In this document: positions 62,101-64,000 of the stretch, in pieces
Layout of the letters: the number at the start of each line of letters is the position of its first letter
Position numbering within the stretch: the stretch's first letter is position 1
Source: Pedobacter frigidisoli
GTDB taxonomy: Bacteria; Bacteroidota; Bacteroidia; Sphingobacteriales; Sphingobacteriaceae
DNA: 64,000 bases
Assembly (NCBI RefSeq): GCF_004331675.1
Contig: NZ_SJSN01000011.1
Span: forward strand, 124,001-188,000
Reading direction: 5' to 3'
Notes under the pieces: model-generated
What the model saw: the letters and a program-made list of their open reading frames with translations, nothing else
Databases searched by the model: none
What the model was told of the DNA's origin: nothing
Translations under genes and position numbers: made by a program

Positions 62101-64000
62101 GGCTGAGCCAATGAGTACAAGCCAAGATAACTTTGTAACCGAAAGAGGATTTACCTTAACAACAATCCTAAAAAATTTAAAGGCAAAAGAATATCGATAC
62201 TACATTCATGAATTTAATGTTCAGGAAGATCCATACGAGTTTTCATACAACCAAAATGCATTTCAGGTTGTACCTGTTCAACCCCAAATCCCTTATATAG
62301 ATGGTGCAGTTTATCCATATAGCAACACTTCTACATCAGTATTATCTGGTGTTAAAATGGAGTTGTTTGATATGGATAACACAAAAATAAAAGACACAGC
62401 TACACCAGCTGAGTTTGAGAAATATTATGCCAATAAAGCTCCTTTAGGCAAAGCTCAAATAACAGGCACCAACGGAAGATTTTTATTTAATGAGTTTTAT
62501 AAACCAAATGATAAAGTTGGGAAACTGCTTAAGTTAAGTAAACAAGGTTTTATAACCTCGTATAGGCCTGTGCAACAAGGAAAACCCTTAATTGCTGGAC
62601 AAAGAGCAAATATGCCAAAGGTTTATTTAGACTTGCCAATCACATTTAATGTTATAGTAACTGATAAGGGTGGCAATAATCCAGTTCCAGCTCGTATTAT
62701 TGTGGGTGATGATTTTAGTTGGAGCGATACCCAAGAAATTGGAGGTAACTATAACCCCAATACGGGCACCTATAAAGCTGGTATTGAGCAGGCAATTTTG
62801 TCTTCTCCAAGAGGTGAGGTTAGCTTTACCATTATTCCTGATAATAAAGCTAAGTATAAAACTACGATCGTAAAAAGGAATATTTATATCGATAACCAGA
62901 GTGTAGCAGCATTCGAGGTGGAGTCTAACCAGCATAACATAATAGTAAGTTGCATAAATGCTGCAACAGGAAAAGGGGTAGAAGCAAGCGTTAGCCTCAA
63001 TAATAAATATGATAAATTCGAATATCAAAGTAAAGATTTAAGTAGCTTTTTAGGCGGTTGGATAACTACAGCTAGTTTTGTAGCCGCAGGTACAGATTTT
63101 GAATTAAAAGTAATTCCGGTAGGTAATTATACCATCGGCAAAACTAAGTTTCATTCAGATATGTCAGAAACTGTTCATGTAACGGTTTATGTAAACGAAG
63201 CAGGTACAATTAATGTATCTGGTAAAGAAAATGGAATTAAAACTAATTTTGCGGTATCTGTTTGGGGCTATGATGATGATGAATATATTGTAAAGAAAAA
63301 CAGTACCGGGTACTTTATTTCTAGATTACCACTAAACGATGGCAGCATGTTTAATTGGTTTACTGCTGTTATTGGTACAAAAAGTGGATATTTGGGGCAA
63401 TCGCAGCCTGCACTTTTATACAGTACAGAAACCCAATACGTAAAATTTGATTTCACCAAATTACCTGGGGGATTAAAGGAAAATCTGTATGGATTCCCAA
63501 TACAAATTAGTGATGCCAAGGCTTTGAGTGATGGTAAATATAGCATATCAGGCAGGCTAAACCCACAAGGAATAGCGAGTAATAGTAGCTTAACTCCTGC
63601 CGATCCGGCTAATTGGTTAAGTTTTTATACGGTTACCGTACAGCCAGGATCACCCACACAAGCGCAAAAAGTTTTAATTAAGGTAGACTTTGTAGAAAAC
63701 GAACTAAAAGCTATTCTTCATAAAAATTATAATGTTACAATTGTAGATCAAGCAGGATTATCCTTAAGTACAGATGGCGATGGAGCAAGTATTTTGGGTA
63801 GGGTAGCGCTCGATCCTGCTTCACTGCCAAATGGATTAAAAACCTCAAAATCAGGCTATAGTGGCGATAAAAATTCGCTATATCTAAACTTAGAGAATAG
63901 TTCTTTTGCCGCTTTATACCAACTTTCTCCTACCTATACAGATCTTATGCGGACTTTTAGTTCTGCAGGATCTGACATGCTCAACCAACCCTTATTGGTA
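59159..64000 (+). CDS. Giant secreted protein, at least 1,614 residues (3' end outside window)
   Basis: The frame is open from ATG 59159 (or ATG 59153, two codons earlier) to the last base of the window, with no stop. An N-terminal signal region (about 1-34, TLFLIFFLWIGIYHAIAQ) is followed by a domain with FYSDYAGPNASKVLLIVQNL and an EGNYTFCIQAVD segment. The rest is a long string of beta-rich units, several of carboxypeptidase-regulatory type (e.g. TDKNGNFQVSVP, TIGKNGEYSFKLGVFDYDSF, LSADGSFTFNRLVLPSADL, TGTNGRFLFNEFY). It thus looks like a multi-domain surface or periplasmic fibre. The N-terminal part resembles large Bacteroidota proteins sometimes labelled TANFOR, a label I hold loosely. 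The barrel gene immediately upstream is its likely partner. Confidence 0.8.
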   Translation, partial: MKNFYQIIKGFSRTSTLFLIFFLWIGIYHAIAQTNPSVNISVTIAGPYSPFYSDYAGPNASKVLLIVQNLTATQRSIKLTGQLTGDNGIKITTKSNYVPLKPILLGPNETKQLNGLALTDIFDLNTLNVYGVDKVKLVQTSRLPEGNYTFCIQAVDMANNQVISSNAPLGCTTISIIYPDAPFLINPIQNSATQKMFSFAWANANIVPGTTQYTLQVVEMPDVRQDPNQVLNAATRFAINRTIFKLTSTILSPSDPPLIEGKRYAWRIIATDLTGQVVFKNRGISTANEFRYLEKPYIASTFELKTPEENKRIKNLNDLVFEWKFTDNSALNDNVGFYDGPQRQNSFNSGNLLGGSSSKFELYIKRVKTADEISAEKRAGWSNAFGKSNVVKDNGIVIPIDKQMIDFKSTPAMANYLKDDNSYEWYIKDTKTATESAKRIFVVKYDKVIINYNVKVSGNLKYKFAADQKGIELAAKDIQIMRVRLLAPIYKVKRKVTTTQNGVEKTDVKEIDSVAMVSNLTSYPYGQTSLATAGFVTSATTDKNGNFQVSVPISTSQYVIHDDNIIVPGTKKRYAEVDGLVVRVNDSRFSDANWFIYPTSDHQSILLDDETVQVFDYKLNVKFNVTNQKDYKGKLYVLKNENSLVKGEVMNVAGETKDVLNMTKNNYYVPSDKSSSQYKYSHTPYSVVGSQKVENAQNIDFSKLAVSLTKDDVYTVYFEPDIAQNALYFTPQTINKRVVKPAGFLSTKFGSTVPNQTLTFGPKYLTMKVSGRYLYEWKLPYGKPFTKKPLPERTKLILMRGNLNYTSMGNTATADKTKTVATATIGKNGEYSFKLGVFDYDSFNGNEGRDFYILIDDNYYSSEPQTIKYNQNADIVMTELVAQVNQFSFTSRLRNQATNKPVALMEVYLCRKQGAKPLTIPSDEGDPGRKDYFKKVYTDNYGTKYDIIDKIEPGKLSADGSFTFNRLVLPSADLTDEYFILAEPMSTSQDNFVTERGFTLTTILKNLKAKEYRYYIHEFNVQEDPYEFSYNQNAFQVVPVQPQIPYIDGAVYPYSNTSTSVLSGVKMELFDMDNTKIKDTATPAEFEKYYANKAPLGKAQITGTNGRFLFNEFYKPNDKVGKLLKLSKQGFITSYRPVQQGKPLIAGQRANMPKVYLDLPITFNVIVTDKGGNNPVPARIIVGDDFSWSDTQEIGGNYNPNTGTYKAGIEQAILSSPRGEVSFTIIPDNKAKYKTTIVKRNIYIDNQSVAAFEVESNQHNIIVSCINAATGKGVEASVSLNNKYDKFEYQSKDLSSFLGGWITTASFVAAGTDFELKVIPVGNYTIGKTKFHSDMSETVHVTVYVNEAGTINVSGKENGIKTNFAVSVWGYDDDEYIVKKNSTGYFISRLPLNDGSMFNWFTAVIGTKSGYLGQSQPALLYSTETQYVKFDFTKLPGGLKENLYGFPIQISDAKALSDGKYSISGRLNPQGIASNSSLTPADPANWLSFYTVTVQPGSPTQAQKVLIKVDFVENELKAILHKNYNVTIVDQAGLSLSTDGDGASILGRVALDPASLPNGLKTSKSGYSGDKNSLYLNLENSSFAALYQLSPTYTDLMRTFSSAGSDMLNQPLLV

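Noticed and set aside
59442..63546. Several short minus-strand frames within the last 4.5 kb
   Set aside because: They are antisense to the continuous giant frame on the plus strand, lack promoters and have no family resemblance.

Overview
The window is 64 kb of AT-rich chromosome from a member of the Bacteroidota, most likely the family Sphingobacteriaceae (Pedobacter-like). Grounds: promoters of the Bacteroidota type (-7 TAnnTTTG, -33 TTTG), lipoproteins with short Lys/Ser-rich starts after the lipid cysteine, a TonB-dependent receptor with a carboxypeptidase-regulatory-like N-terminus, DUF4876/DUF6850/DUF4468/DUF4394 proteins, and a LytTR two-component pair. No rRNA, tRNA, CRISPR array, integrase or transposase was seen. 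Most of the window is ordinary core genome; the last 12 kb is accessory-like.

Layout. 1-555: 3' end of murI. 859-7707 (minus): tight four-gene operon of TonB-dependent receptor, DUF4876 lipoprotein, DUF6850 outer-membrane barrel and di-heme cytochrome c peroxidase. 7.9-17.6 kb: PurF-like amidotransferase, LysE exporter, sugar MFS transporter, dCMP deaminase, guaA, a periplasmic-binding-like lipoprotein and an RsmB-type RNA methyltransferase, with dispersed repeats at 10.0-10.6 and 13.4 kb. 17.6-26.1 kb (minus): leucine-rich-repeat protein, MarC protein, OprP-like porin, amino-acid permease and membrane pyrophosphatase. 26.3-32.6 kb (plus): second permease, TIGR01212 radical SAM protein, Amt ammonium transporter with a porin behind it, DUF4468. 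32.6-34.2 kb (minus): SRPBCC, TlpA-like and YkuK. 34.4-38.0 kb (plus): small protein, DEAD-box helicase, DUF1456, SGNH hydrolase, and two paralogous small membrane proteins behind a duplicated operator-like palindrome. 38.1-39.8 kb (minus): ettA. 40.2-42.8 kb (plus): Tat-exported nitroreductase-like protein next to an AMP-forming ligase. 43-51.8 kb: DUF4394 lipoprotein, BLUF photoreceptor, clpC, CAP protein, ATP-grasp and PA0069-type radical SAM genes.

51.9 kb to the end is the most interesting part. A LytTR response regulator and a TPR histidine kinase abut each other. They are followed by a small lipoprotein, a collagen-like modular lipoprotein, an outer-membrane barrel, and a giant secreted protein still open after 1,614 codons at the window edge. 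Two of these genes carry upstream direct repeats with an exact 21-bp period whose half-sites fit the published LytTR binding consensus. I infer that the two-component system controls this surface cluster. No experimental function is known to me for the assembled cluster.

At several housekeeping genes the first possible start (TTG) lies inside the -7 promoter box, so the true start is the ATG just downstream. Some of these transcripts may be leaderless.
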